Shown: piece after piece, positions 8,144 to 17,814 of the stretch
How positions within the stretch are numbered: position 1 is the first letter of the stretch
Layout: every line of letters begins with the position of its first letter
Source: JAFLCL01 sp039809495
GTDB lineage: Bacteria > Myxococcota_A > Polyangia > Polyangiales > Sandaracinaceae
Length of the DNA stretch: 64,000 nt
Assembly: GCA_039809495.1 (NCBI GenBank)
Contig: JBDHVC010000010.1
Location: 1 to 64,000, forward strand
Direction: 5' to 3'
The notes under the pieces: generated by a model
Databases searched by the model: none
Told to the model about the DNA's origin: nothing
What the model saw: only the letters and a program-made list of their open reading frames with translations
Made by a program: the position numbers and the translations under genes

Positions 8144-8929
8144 GTGGACTTCTACGTCGTCAGCGTGCTCCCCGAGATCTTCGGCTCGTTCGTCACGACG
8201 GGGCTCGTGGGGCGGGCGGTCGCGCGGGGGCTCGTCGGCGTCCACGCGATCACGCCGCGTGACTTCACCGCGGATCGCCATCGGAGCGTCGACGACACGC
8301 CCTACGGCGGCGGGAGCGGGATGGTGATGATGCCCGAGCCCGTCGTCGCCTCGATGGAGGAGGCGGAGCGCCGCGCCGAGGAGCGCTCGGGCGCGAGGCC
8401 GCTCCGCGTCCTCATGAGCGCGCAGGGCGAGCGCTTCGATCAGCGCGTCGCGCGCGAGCTCTCGTCGTTCGCCGCGATCACGCTCGTCTGCGGGCGCTAC
8501 GAGGGGATCGACGAGCGGGCCGTGCGCCGGGTCGATCGCGAGCTCTCGCTCGGCGACTTCGTCTTGATGGGCGGCGAGGTCGCGGCGATGGCGGTCATCG
8601 AGGCGGTCTCGCGGCTCCTGCCCGGCGTGCTCGGCAACCCCGCGTCGATCCTCGAGGAGTCCCACGCCGAGGGGCTCCTCGAGGGGCCGCAGTACACGCG
8701 GCCCGCGGAATTCCGAGGCGAGGCGGTCCCGGAGGTCCTGCTCTCCGGGCACCACGCGGTCGTCGCGAGGTGGCGCCGGCGCGAGGCCCTGCGTCGCACG
8801 CTCGAGCGTCGCCCGGAATTGCTCGAGCAGGCGCCGCTCGACGACGAGGATCGGCGGATCCTCGAAGAGCTCTCGGCCTCGACGCGCGTCACCGAGGGGT
8901 CGCGCTCGCAGGGGGAAGGAGAGGGGTGA
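8144..8929 (+). CDS. trmD: tRNA (guanine37-N1)-methyltransferase
   Basis: TrmD methylates G37 of tRNAs reading CNN codons to prevent +1 frameshifts. This 261-residue SPOUT methyltransferase shows VLPEIFGSFV at the N-terminus, DDTPYGGGSGMVMMPEP, and the knotted SAM-binding core LVCGRYEGIDERAV and LGDFVLMGGEVAAM. GTG start immediately after rimM. It is followed after one base by another methyltransferase gene. Confidence 0.97.
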   Translation: MDFYVVSVLPEIFGSFVTTGLVGRAVARGLVGVHAITPRDFTADRHRSVDDTPYGGGSGMVMMPEPVVASMEEAERRAEERSGARPLRVLMSAQGERFDQRVARELSSFAAITLVCGRYEGIDERAVRRVDRELSLGDFVLMGGEVAAMAVIEAVSRLLPGVLGNPASILEESHAEGLLEGPQYTRPAEFRGEAVPEVLLSGHHAVVARWRRREALRRTLERRPELLEQAPLDDEDRRILEELSASTRVTEGSRSQGEGEG

Positions 8930-8930
8930 G

Positions 8931-9497
8931 GTGACCGCTCCCACGTACGCGGCGCTCGTCCATCATCCGGTGCGCGATCGCGAGGGGCACGCGCTCACGA
9001 GCGCCGTCACGAGCGTCGACGTCCATGACATCGCGCGCTCGTCGCGCACGTATGGGCTCCTCGGCTACTTCGTCGTCTCGCCGATCGAGGCGCAGCGCGT
9101 CATCGTCGATCGCATCCTCGAGCACTGGCGCTCGGGCGCTGGCGCGCGGCGGGTGCCCGATCGGACGGAGGCGCTCTCGCGGTGTCACCCGATCGCGTCG
9201 ATCGAGGAGGCGTCCGACGCGATCCGCGCTCGGCACGGCGAGCCGCCCGAGTGGATCGTCACCGAGGCGCGCGACATGGGGCGGAGCGTCGTCTCGTACG
9301 CGGAGGCGCGCGCCCACCTCGCGCGCTCGAGCCGCCCGGCGCTCGTCCTCTTCGGCACCGCGCATGGCCTACACGCCTCGGTGCTCGAGCGAGCCGATCT
9401 CGTGATCGAGCCGATCGCGGGGGCCTCCGACTACAACCACCTCTCCGTCCGAGCGGCGGCCGCCATCACCTTCGATCGGCTCTTCGGCGCGGGCTGA
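8931..9497 (+). CDS. SPOUT-type RNA methyltransferase
   Basis: A 188-residue protein of the SAM-dependent RNA methyltransferase family often found between trmD and rplS in deltaproteobacteria, Aquificae and thermophiles. Features are the start YAALVHHPVRDREG, then DVHDIARSSRTYGL, YFVVSP, a central VTEARD motif and the C-terminal knot-like LFGTAHGLHASVL and PIAGASDYNHLSVRAA. The target RNA is unknown. The GTG start is one base after the trmD stop, so it is cotranscribed. The gap to rplS contains a separate promoter. Confidence 0.88.
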   Translation: MTAPTYAALVHHPVRDREGHALTSAVTSVDVHDIARSSRTYGLLGYFVVSPIEAQRVIVDRILEHWRSGAGARRVPDRTEALSRCHPIASIEEASDAIRARHGEPPEWIVTEARDMGRSVVSYAEARAHLARSSRPALVLFGTAHGLHASVLERADLVIEPIAGASDYNHLSVRAAAAITFDRLFGAG

Positions 9498-9564
9498 TCG
9501 AGGCGCGCTCGGCGCGGCGCGCGTCGAGCGAGGTCGTCGCGGGCGACCTCGAGCCGCTCCACGA

Positions 9565-9593
9565 TTGACGATGCGGCGAGGCCATAGTAGAGA
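9565..9593 (+). promoter_or_regulatory. Promoter for rplS
   Basis: TTGACG (9565-9570), 17 bases, TAGAGA (9588-9593) lie 25 bases ahead of the rplS ATG. This would let rplS be expressed independently of the upstream operon. Confidence 0.6.
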
Positions 9594-9617
9594 ACGCGCC
9601 CCCATTCGAGAGACCCC

Positions 9618-10010
9618 ATGTCGTCCTACACGATCCCGAAGATCGCGGCCCTCGAGGCCGCTCAGAAGCGCAGCCTCCCTTCCTTCCGCGTCGGTGACCA
9701 GGTCGCCGTCCACTACCGCATCCGCGAGGGCGAGAAGGAGCGCGTGCAGGTCTTTCAGGGCGTCGTGATCCGACGCGCCCGCGGCGGGATCGGCGCGACG
9801 TTCACGGTGCGCAAGGTCTCGTTCGGTGGGATCGGCGTCGAGCGTATCTTCCCCGAGCACTCGCCCCGCATCGAGAAGCTCAACGTCGTCTCGCACGGCG
9901 TGGTGCGGCGCGCGCGGCTCTACTACCTGCGCCAGCTGAGCGGCAAGGCCGCGCGTCTGCGCCAGAAGCGCTACACGCAGGCCGTCGAGTCCGCCGAGTC
10001 CGAGGGCTGA
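9618..10010 (+). CDS. rplS: 50S ribosomal protein L19
   Basis: L19 sits at the 30S-50S interface. The 130-residue product matches the family from the N-terminus (RVGDQVAVHYRIREGEKERV) through VFQGVVIRRARGG, TVRKVSFGGIGVERIFPEHSP and RRARLYYLRQLSGKAARL. It ends the translation cluster and is followed by a GC-rich hairpin. Confidence 0.98.
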   Translation: MSSYTIPKIAALEAAQKRSLPSFRVGDQVAVHYRIREGEKERVQVFQGVVIRRARGGIGATFTVRKVSFGGIGVERIFPEHSPRIEKLNVVSHGVVRRARLYYLRQLSGKAARLRQKRYTQAVESAESEG

Positions 10011-10028
10011 GCCCGGCTCGCGCCGGGC
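10011..10028 (+). terminator. Hairpin after rplS
   Basis: GCCCGGC and GCCGGGC form a perfect 7-bp stem with a TCGC loop directly after the rplS stop. There is no T-tract, so intrinsic termination is only plausible. The convergent gene ends 10 bases further on. Confidence 0.5.
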
Positions 10029-10037
10029 GCCTCGGTC

Positions 10038-10385
10038 TCACCTCCCCCGATCGCGCTCGTCGCGGAGGAGGTTCGCGGCCTGGGGGAGCCCGACCTGCTC
10101 GCGGATCCGCTGCACGGCGGCGATCGCGCCGCGCGTCGCGTCGCGCGCGACACGCAGCTTTGGATCGACGTCGCGCGTGCTCGCCTCCAGCGTGAGCGGC
10201 GTGCCCTCGACGCTCTCGACGAGCCCGCTGTGCTCGAGGAGCGTCGCCGCGAAGCGGCTCGCCGCGTCGTCTCCGGCGCGAAACGGCGCGCCGACGAGCG
10301 CCGCGAGGCCCCGATCGCCGATCTCGGGCAGGAGCCGGTGCTTGGCGTAGCGAACCTCGGGGGGGATGGCGGGGGGGCGCTTCAT
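10038..10385 (-). CDS. Small protein resembling the N-terminal segment of E1-like enzymes
   Basis: A 115-residue protein of unknown function encoded 16 bases downstream of the MoeB/ThiF-like gene. Its N-terminus (EVRYAKHRLLPEIGDRGLAAL) resembles the RYxRHxLLPEIGxxGQxxL helix that normally precedes the nucleotide-binding loop in MoeB/ThiF/HesA enzymes. The neighbouring E1-like protein lacks exactly that helix. The rest is helical, with no glycine loop and no cysteines. It may be a partner subunit or a decayed E1 domain; the resemblance covers only about 20 residues and needs profile comparison. Confidence 0.6.
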   Translation of the reverse strand: MKRPPAIPPEVRYAKHRLLPEIGDRGLAALVGAPFRAGDDAASRFAATLLEHSGLVESVEGTPLTLEASTRDVDPKLRVARDATRGAIAAVQRIREQVGLPQAANLLRDERDRGR

Positions 10386-10401
10386 CGTCGCTCGGTCTCG
10401 A

Positions 10402-11151
10402 TCACGCGCAGGGGCTCCCGACGTAGCGATCGGGCGTGATGGCGTCGAGGCTCGCGCGCTCGCCGCAGCTCGGGCAGTCGGGGCGCCAGCGCAGCGGGCG
10501 CTCGCGGATCGCCCCGCCTCGCAGCGCGTCGACGTGGACGTAGCGGCCTGGCTCCGCGCGCCCCGAGAGCACGCCGATCGCGAGCTCGGCCTGGATCGCT
10601 CCGACGAGCGCGACGAGCGGCCCGACGACGCCCGCGAGCGCGCAGGTGTCGGGCCGTCCGCGCGGGAGATCCTCGAAGAGGCAGCGGTAGCAAGGGCGGC
10701 TCTCGGGGCCGGTGGCGAGCGCGTACCCCACCCAGCGGACGACCCCGGCGTGGATCGCGCGCTTGCGCTCGATCCGGGCCGCGTCCGACACGAGGAACTT
10801 CGTCGCGTAGTTGTCCGCGCCCTCGAGGACGAGATCGTGCTCGCGGACGAGGCTCCGCGCGTTCGAGGGGATGAGGCGTCCGTCGAGGGGCTCGACCGAG
10901 ACGCGCGTCGCGCCGGCGGATCGCGCCTCCTCGACGAGGCGCCTCGCGAAGAGGGGGCCCTTGGGCTGGCCCACGTCCTCGTCGCGAAAGAAGAGCTGCC
11001 GATGGAGGTTGTCCGCCGAGACGACGTCGTCGTCGATCACGGTGATGGCGAGGGGGCCGAGCGCGGTGGCGCTCCTCGCGAGCACGAGGCCGCTCGCGCA
11101 GCCGAGCCCTCCCGCGCCGACGACGAGCACCCGCGTGGTCGGCGTCGTCAT
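10402..11151 (-). CDS. MoeB/ThiF/HesA-family E1-like adenylyltransferase
   Basis: This family adenylates the C-terminal glycine of a ubiquitin-like sulfur carrier (MoaD or ThiS type). The 249-residue protein begins directly at the ATP-binding loop VLVVGAGGLG, followed by DDDVVSADNLHRQLFF, the DxxDN-like GADNYATKF, two CxxC pairs for structural zinc (CYRC and CPSC), and DTCALAGVVGPLVALVGAIQAELA. The N-terminal RYSRQ-type helix typical of MoeB is missing, and a similar segment occurs in the next gene. An upstream ATG at 11277 would add 42 residues of unconserved sequence, so 11151 is preferred. No carrier protein is encoded nearby. Confidence 0.85.
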   Translation of the reverse strand: MTTPTTRVLVVGAGGLGCASGLVLARSATALGPLAITVIDDDVVSADNLHRQLFFRDEDVGQPKGPLFARRLVEEARSAGATRVSVEPLDGRLIPSNARSLVREHDLVLEGADNYATKFLVSDAARIERKRAIHAGVVRWVGYALATGPESRPCYRCLFEDLPRGRPDTCALAGVVGPLVALVGAIQAELAIGVLSGRAEPGRYVHVDALRGGAIRERPLRWRPDCPSCGERASLDAITPDRYVGSPCA

Positions 11152-11360
11152 CGCGCACGCTCGCGCGCGCGCGGCCGGCGGTGGCCCGGGGATCGCGGCG
11201 AGTTCGAGGGGGAGGGCGATCGGGTGGAGCGCATGATCGAGCCCACCGGGTCTGCGTTTCGAGGCGTCCGTTGTCAAGAATCGGCGCGACCCGCGCGCGG
11301 CTCGGGCAGGAGCGCCGCGCCACGCCAGGGCGTCCCGGCTCGCAGGCGAGGGCGTTGGGG

Positions 11361-11366
11361 TATCCT
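11361..11366 (+). promoter_or_regulatory. -10-like hexamer for the Ser/Thr kinase operon
   Basis: TATCCT, then 6 bases, then the GTG at 11373. It is the same hexamer and spacing as at 2805-2817 and there is no ribosome binding site, so a leaderless transcript is likely. Confidence 0.45.
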
Positions 11367-11372
11367 CGCGCC

Positions 11373-13114
<1,742 letters not shown>

Positions 13115-13118
<4 letters not shown>

Positions 13119-13684
13119 GGGCGATCGAGCGCCGCGCGCCGGTCGCGCGCCCCCTCCTCTTGGTCCTCCCGCTCGCCGTCCTCGTGGTCGCGGGCTGCGA
13201 CGGGGAGCGGCAGGCGGAGCGCGGTGGCGATCGATCCGTCGAGCGAGAGGGCTCGGCGTCGTTCGTCTCGGGGCGGGTCGACGCGCTGCTCGGGCAGCTC
13301 ACCCGTGCGGCGACCACGCGAGGATTCACGAGCGAGGGCGCCGTTCGTCGGGGCTTCCTGGTCGAGCGTGGGCCCGAGATCGTGGAGATCCCGCTGCGCT
13401 CGGGGAGCTGCTACGTCGTGCTCGCGGCCGCCTCCGAGGCCGTGCGAGAGCTGGACATGACGCTCTACGCGGGCGACGGCACGGAGCTCGCGCGCGACGC
13501 GACGCCGGGGCGGCTCGCGGTCATCCACCACTGCCCGCTCCAGTCCGGCACCGGCTTCGTGGGCGTTCAAGCGGCCTCGGGCAATGGGCTCTTCGCGCTG
13601 CGGACGCTCCGCGGCCCCAACGGGCTCGAGGTGCGGAGCGAAGACATCGTGCACGCCGTCGAGGGGGAGCACGCGGGGCCATGA
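13115..13684 (+). CDS. Lipoprotein with one PPC-like domain
   Basis: A 189-residue lipoprotein. A strong hydrophobic signal (LLLVLPLAVLVV) ends in AGC near residue 28. The mature part carries one beta-rich domain of about 100 residues with the pattern GSCYVVLAAA, LDMTLYAGDGTELARD and a second Cys (IHHCPL), which resembles bacterial pre-peptidase C-terminal type folds. The same unit is repeated four times in the next protein. GTG start in overlap with the kinase stop. Confidence 0.8.
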
Positions 13685-15411
13685 CGGCGGGCGCGCTGCG
13701 CTGTCTTCGGCGCTCGCCCGAGGCTCGCCTCGCGGCCCTCGGGATGATCGCCACGGCGCTCTATCTCGGCACGGCGTGCGCCGAGCCTCGCGCGCCGTCC
13801 ATCGAGCGGCGCGTCGGCGCGCTGCCCGGCGACACGCCGCCCCTCGACGCGCTCTCGCGTCGAAACGGGCGGCTGCGCGATCGCCTCGCTCATCGCGGGT
13901 ACGAGGTGATGGATCGGCAGGCGCGCGTGTTCCTGCTCGAGTCGCACGGGGTCGTGATCCCGCTCGCGCTCGACGCGTCGCGGTGCCACACGTTCGTCGC
14001 GCTCGGCTCGACGGGGCTCCGCGCGCTCCACGCGATCCTCTACGACGAGGACGGCGTCGAGGTCGCCTCCGACGCGATCCCGCGCGAGGGCGCCCTCGTC
14101 CACGCGTGCCCCGATGGCGACGAGGAGCCGCGGGTCCGCCACTACCTCGTGCTCTCCTCGAGCGCGGGCTCGGGCTCCGTCGCGGTGACGGAGGCCGAGA
14201 GCTCGCCGGGGGCCGGGGAGGGGTTCGAGGGCCTCTTCGACGCGATCCTCGCCCCGCACGTCCCCGTCGGCGACGTGGAGCAGGCGCTCGGGCGCACGAG
14301 GACGGCGCTTCGCGCGCGCGGCTTCACGCTCGCCGGCGATCCCGACATCGAGACGCTGTCCGACCGCGGCTCGGCGCGCACCGTCCTGCGCGTCGAGGCG
14401 GGGCGCTGCTACGTCATCGTCGCGCGCGGCGGGGAAGGGATCGAGGATCTCGATCTCTATCTCTTCGATGGGAGCGGGGCGGAGATCGGCCGCGATCTGA
14501 GCCACGGCGCGGAGGCGCTGCTCGAGCACTGCGCGAGCGAGTCGGCGGACTACGTCGTCGTCGCGCGCCCTTACAGAGGCAGCGGCGCGGTGGGGGTCGC
14601 GCTCTTCGCCGGGCCGAGGGGCCCGAGCCCTCCGTCGAGCGCCGAGAGCCGCGATCTCGACGAGGTCTTCGGCCCCGCGCATCGCGCCGACGCGCCCGAT
14701 CTCCAGCTCGCGGTGGCGGTCGCGGACCTGGTCGAGCAGGGCTTCGACGAGCCCGTCTTCATCGTGCGTTCCGCGATCATCAGCCCGCGCGAGGTGCTCT
14801 CCCACGACGTCGTCGTCGGGCCGGGGTGCGCGCTCGTGACCGCCGTCGGCTCGGGTGAGGCGATGGACCTCGATCTCTACCTCGCCGATCCGAGCGGGCG
14901 CGAGCTCGACTCCGACACCGACACGCGCTCCTTCGCCACGGTCCGCGCCTGCGCGCCGAGCGCGACCGTCCTGCGCGTCGCGGTGAAGGTGTACGGGCGC
15001 GAGGGGACGTACACGCTCGCCTCGCTCCGCGCGCCGCGGGGGGTCGACGACGTCCTCAGCTTGCGGCTTTCGGAGCTCACCGCGGAGTCGAGGGCCCGGG
15101 GCTACGAGCTCAGCCAGACCGACTCGTTCGATCTCTCGGAGGGGGAGGTTCGGATCGGGGAGCTGCGCCTCGCGCCAGGGCGATGCGTGGTCGTCGCGCT
15201 GGCGGGGGAGAGCGAGCTGCGCGACGTCGACCTCGTCCTGCGCGGCGCCGACGAGCGCGTGCTCGCCGCCGATCGCGGGCCCGCCCCCCACGCCATCTCG
15301 GGCTACTGCGCCCCTCCGGAGCTCTCCGAGGCCGTCGTCGTCCGCTGGGAGGCGCACGCCTATCGCGGATCGGGGGGCGTGCGCGCGGAGGTGCTGCAAG
15401 GCGCCCCGTAG
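13681..15411 (+). CDS. Lipoprotein with four tandem PPC-like domains
   Basis: A 576-residue exported protein, starting in an ATGA overlap with the previous lipoprotein gene. A signal with LGTAC lies near residue 33. Four homologous units follow, each with a start Cys and a shared strand: CHTFVALGSTGLRALHAIL, CYVIVARGGEGIEDLDLYL, CALVTAVGSGEAMDLDLYL and CVVVALAGESELRDVDLVL. Each is followed by a second Cys and a Gly-Ser-Gly strand, so each unit may hold one disulfide. The set looks like an extracytoplasmic sensor or scaffold made with the kinase, but no ligand can be assigned. Confidence 0.8.
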   Translation: MTAGALRCLRRSPEARLAALGMIATALYLGTACAEPRAPSIERRVGALPGDTPPLDALSRRNGRLRDRLAHRGYEVMDRQARVFLLESHGVVIPLALDASRCHTFVALGSTGLRALHAILYDEDGVEVASDAIPREGALVHACPDGDEEPRVRHYLVLSSSAGSGSVAVTEAESSPGAGEGFEGLFDAILAPHVPVGDVEQALGRTRTALRARGFTLAGDPDIETLSDRGSARTVLRVEAGRCYVIVARGGEGIEDLDLYLFDGSGAEIGRDLSHGAEALLEHCASESADYVVVARPYRGSGAVGVALFAGPRGPSPPSSAESRDLDEVFGPAHRADAPDLQLAVAVADLVEQGFDEPVFIVRSAIISPREVLSHDVVVGPGCALVTAVGSGEAMDLDLYLADPSGRELDSDTDTRSFATVRACAPSATVLRVAVKVYGREGTYTLASLRAPRGVDDVLSLRLSELTAESRARGYELSQTDSFDLSEGEVRIGELRLAPGRCVVVALAGESELRDVDLVLRGADERVLAADRGPAPHAISGYCAPPELSEAVVVRWEAHAYRGSGGVRAEVLQGAP

Positions 15412-15486
15412 ACGTGGCGTGCGAGCCGAGCGCGCGGTAGAGGGGCCCGCTCGTGCGCTCGGAGGCTCCGATCATCGACCGATATT

Positions 15487-15516
15487 TTGACGGCGCGGCT
15501 CGAAACCCTTTAACCC
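15487..15516 (+). promoter_or_regulatory. Promoter upstream of ddl
   Basis: TTGACG (15487-15492), an 18-base spacer and TAACCC (15511-15516) sit in an AT-richer patch of the 252-base gap before ddl. The leader would be about 140 bases; I see no recognisable riboswitch in it. Confidence 0.5.
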
Positions 15517-15663
15517 CGTGGAAGGTCGCCATCGACCACGCGGCTCGGGAGACACGAACGCGCGATCGATGAGGCGACGAGCGCGGCGAGCGTGGTGTCG
15601 AGCACGCTCTGGATCGGTTCTCGAGATGAGCCGCGCGATGGGTCGGAGCCTCGCGGAGGAATC

Positions 15664-16728
15664 ATGAAAAAGCAGCCCCAGATGTCTTCTAGCGCAGAGA
15701 GCACGGGATCCGGCGGAGGGAAGCGGACGGTCGGCGTCCTCATGGGCGGCATCGGCCCCGAGCGCGAGATCTCCCTCAAGACCGGCGACGCCATCGCGAC
15801 GGCCCTCGAGGGCGCCGGGCACGCGGTCGTGCGCATCGACGTCGACCGCTCGCTCGCCAAGGCGTTGATCGAGCGCCCGATCGACGTGGCCTTCCTCGCG
15901 CTGCACGGCAGCTACGGAGAGGATGGGTGCGTCCAGGGGCTGCTCGAGCTGATGGGGATCCCCTACACCGGCTCGGGCGTGCTCGCGAGCGCGCTCGCGA
16001 TGGACAAGGTCAAGGCGAAGGAGCTCTTCCGCCTCTACAACGTGCCGACGCCGCCGTACTACGTGGTCGACGCGAGCGACCTCGGTCGCCTCGAGGAGCT
16101 CCACGGGAGCTTCGGCTTCCCCGTCTTCGTCAAGCCGCGCCGATCGGGCTCGAGCGTCGGCGCGGGGCGCGCGACGAGCTTCGCGGAGCTGCGAGCGCGC
16201 TGCGAGGCCGCGGCGGAGCACGACAGCTCGATCCTCGTCGAGCGCTTCGTCGTCGGTCGCGAGGTGACCGTCGCCGTCCTCGATGGGCGCGCGCTCGGAG
16301 CGCTCGAGATCGTGCCGCGCGGTGAATTCTACGACTACAAGTCGAAGTATCAGAAGGGGCAGAGCGACTACCACCTCCCGGCGCGGCTCCCCCCCACTCG
16401 CTACAAGGGGGTCCTGAACCTCGCGGAGCGGGCCCACAAGGCTCTCGGCTGCCGTGGGTTCACGCGCGTCGACCTCCTCGTGACGGAGGGAGAGAACGAG
16501 TACGTCCTCGAGGTCAACACCCTCCCTGGGATGACCCCACTCTCCCTCCTGCCGAAGATCGCGGAGGGCGCGGGCTACGACTTCACCGCGCTCTGCGAGG
16601 AGATCCTCGCCCGCGCCGCGCTGGCTCGCCCCGAGGCGACGGCCGCGGCGCGCGTCGTCCCTTCGCAGCCTCCCGAGTCGGCGAGGCGCCGCTCGGCACG
16701 CTCCGCGCTCGCTCCCCCCGCCGAGTGA
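15664..16728 (+). CDS. ddl: D-alanine--D-alanine ligase
   Basis: Ddl makes the D-Ala-D-Ala dipeptide for peptidoglycan. The ATG at 15664 is preferred because GGAGGA lies 4-9 bases ahead of it; an in-frame start at 15592 would add 24 unconserved residues. The ATP-grasp fold is clear: GVLMGGIGPEREISLKTG, FLALHGSYGEDGCVQG, PYTGSGVLASALAMDK, FVKPRRSGSSVG, the loop EFYDYKSKY, and the C-terminal EVNTLPGMTPLSLLPK. 354 residues, with a slightly extended polar C-terminus. The gene stands alone rather than in a mur cluster. Confidence 0.96.
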   Translation: MKKQPQMSSSAESTGSGGGKRTVGVLMGGIGPEREISLKTGDAIATALEGAGHAVVRIDVDRSLAKALIERPIDVAFLALHGSYGEDGCVQGLLELMGIPYTGSGVLASALAMDKVKAKELFRLYNVPTPPYYVVDASDLGRLEELHGSFGFPVFVKPRRSGSSVGAGRATSFAELRARCEAAAEHDSSILVERFVVGREVTVAVLDGRALGALEIVPRGEFYDYKSKYQKGQSDYHLPARLPPTRYKGVLNLAERAHKALGCRGFTRVDLLVTEGENEYVLEVNTLPGMTPLSLLPKIAEGAGYDFTALCEEILARAALARPEATAAARVVPSQPPESARRRSARSALAPPAE

Positions 16729-16740
16729 GGGAGCGCCTCT

Positions 16741-16761
16741 GCTCGAGGGATCGCGTCGAGC
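16741..16761. terminator. Short hairpin between convergent ddl and lipoprotein genes
   Basis: GCTCGA and TCGAGC are inverted around a 9-base loop in the 44-base gap between two convergent genes. The stem is short and there is no T-run, so this is a weak candidate for bidirectional termination. Confidence 0.3.
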
Positions 16762-16772
16762 GGGGCTCGCCG

Positions 16773-17705
16773 TCACTCGTCGACGAGCTGGAGCACGGGG
16801 TAGTCGAAGAAGCCACCCGCGCGCGAGACGACCGCGACGCGGATGACGTCACCGCGCCCGATGTGGAGCGCCGTGAGCGCCTGCGCCGGCATGAAGACGA
16901 GGTCCGCCCACTCCTCGCCTTGCGCGTGACGACAGCGCACGGTCATGCGGTTCTGGGCGCCCGCCGGGTAGGAGCGCGCGCGGGCTCGCGCCGCGTCGAG
17001 CATCTCGATGTCGCCCGCGTGCGAGATCACGCAGGTCTGGACGCTGCCGATGACGGCGGGATCGGTCTGGGTCCGCCGGAGATCGAAGCCCGCGGGGAGG
17101 GTTCGTGTCGCGGAGGGGGCCGCGCCCGCGCTCGCGCGGCGAGGATCCCGAGGAGCCTCCACCGCGACGAATTCGACGATCGGGTAGTCGAAGAAGCCGC
17201 CGTCGGCGCGCCGGATGCGCACGCGGATGCGCGCTCCGACGACGACCTCCGCCGCGTGGCTCGCGTTCGTCGCGCTGAACACGAGATCGGCCCAGCCTTC
17301 CCCGGTCGGCGCGACGCACCGGACCGACATCCGCTGCGTCGCGCGCTCGCCGTAGCGCTCGACGTCGGCCTCGGTGCTCGCCTCGATGCGGCCCGCGGCC
17401 GACACGTTGCAGATCTGCTCGGTGTCGAGGTGGATGCCTGGCTGGACGCGGACGAGCCGCATGTCGAAGCCCTCGAGCGCCGAGTCGTCGCCCGTCGCCT
17501 GGACCGCCGGCGCCTCCTCCTCGAGGAGCCCTCCGGTCTCGCGCGCCGGGGCTCCAGGCTCGTCGGGGCGCTGGTCGGTGTCGGTGCCGATGAACGGGTT
17601 CACGCAGCACCCGCTCGACCCCATCACGAGGGGGAGGACGAGGAGCGCGAGCGCCATCGGCGTGAGGCGTGAACGGAGCGAGTCGTCGTCGTGAGCCGTG
17701 TCCAT
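16773..17705 (-). CDS. Lipoprotein with internally duplicated domain
   Basis: A 310-residue lipoprotein of unknown function. The signal sequence ends in GSSGC near residue 33. The mature protein has two copies of a roughly 100-residue unit: the first runs from QICNVSAAGRIE through RMSVRC, GWADLVFSATNA and ADGGFFDYPIVEF; the second from QTCVISHAGDIE through RMTVRC, EWADLVFMPAQA and AGGFFDYPVLQL. The paired Cys in each unit probably form a disulfide. A Pro/Glu linker separates the signal from the first unit. It diverges from the HARE-HTH gene. Confidence 0.8.
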   Translation of the reverse strand: MDTAHDDDSLRSRLTPMALALLVLPLVMGSSGCCVNPFIGTDTDQRPDEPGAPARETGGLLEEEAPAVQATGDDSALEGFDMRLVRVQPGIHLDTEQICNVSAAGRIEASTEADVERYGERATQRMSVRCVAPTGEGWADLVFSATNASHAAEVVVGARIRVRIRRADGGFFDYPIVEFVAVEAPRDPRRASAGAAPSATRTLPAGFDLRRTQTDPAVIGSVQTCVISHAGDIEMLDAARARARSYPAGAQNRMTVRCRHAQGEEWADLVFMPAQALTALHIGRGDVIRVAVVSRAGGFFDYPVLQLVDE

Positions 17706-17708
17706 GCG

Positions 17709-17737
17709 TTGCCAGGCGAGGGGGGCGATGATAGCGT
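17709..17737 (+). promoter_or_regulatory. Promoter for the HARE-HTH gene
   Basis: TTGCCA (17709-17714), 17 bases and TAGCGT (17732-17737) give a housekeeping-type promoter with a leader of about 70 bases before the ATG at 17815. It lies in the divergent gap with the duplicated lipoprotein gene. Confidence 0.55.
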
Positions 17738-17814
17738 GAGCGCCCGATCGTGCCGGTCGAGGACCTCATCACGATCCGAGAACCGGGGCGCCGCGCGCCT
17801 CAGATGCCTCCCGC

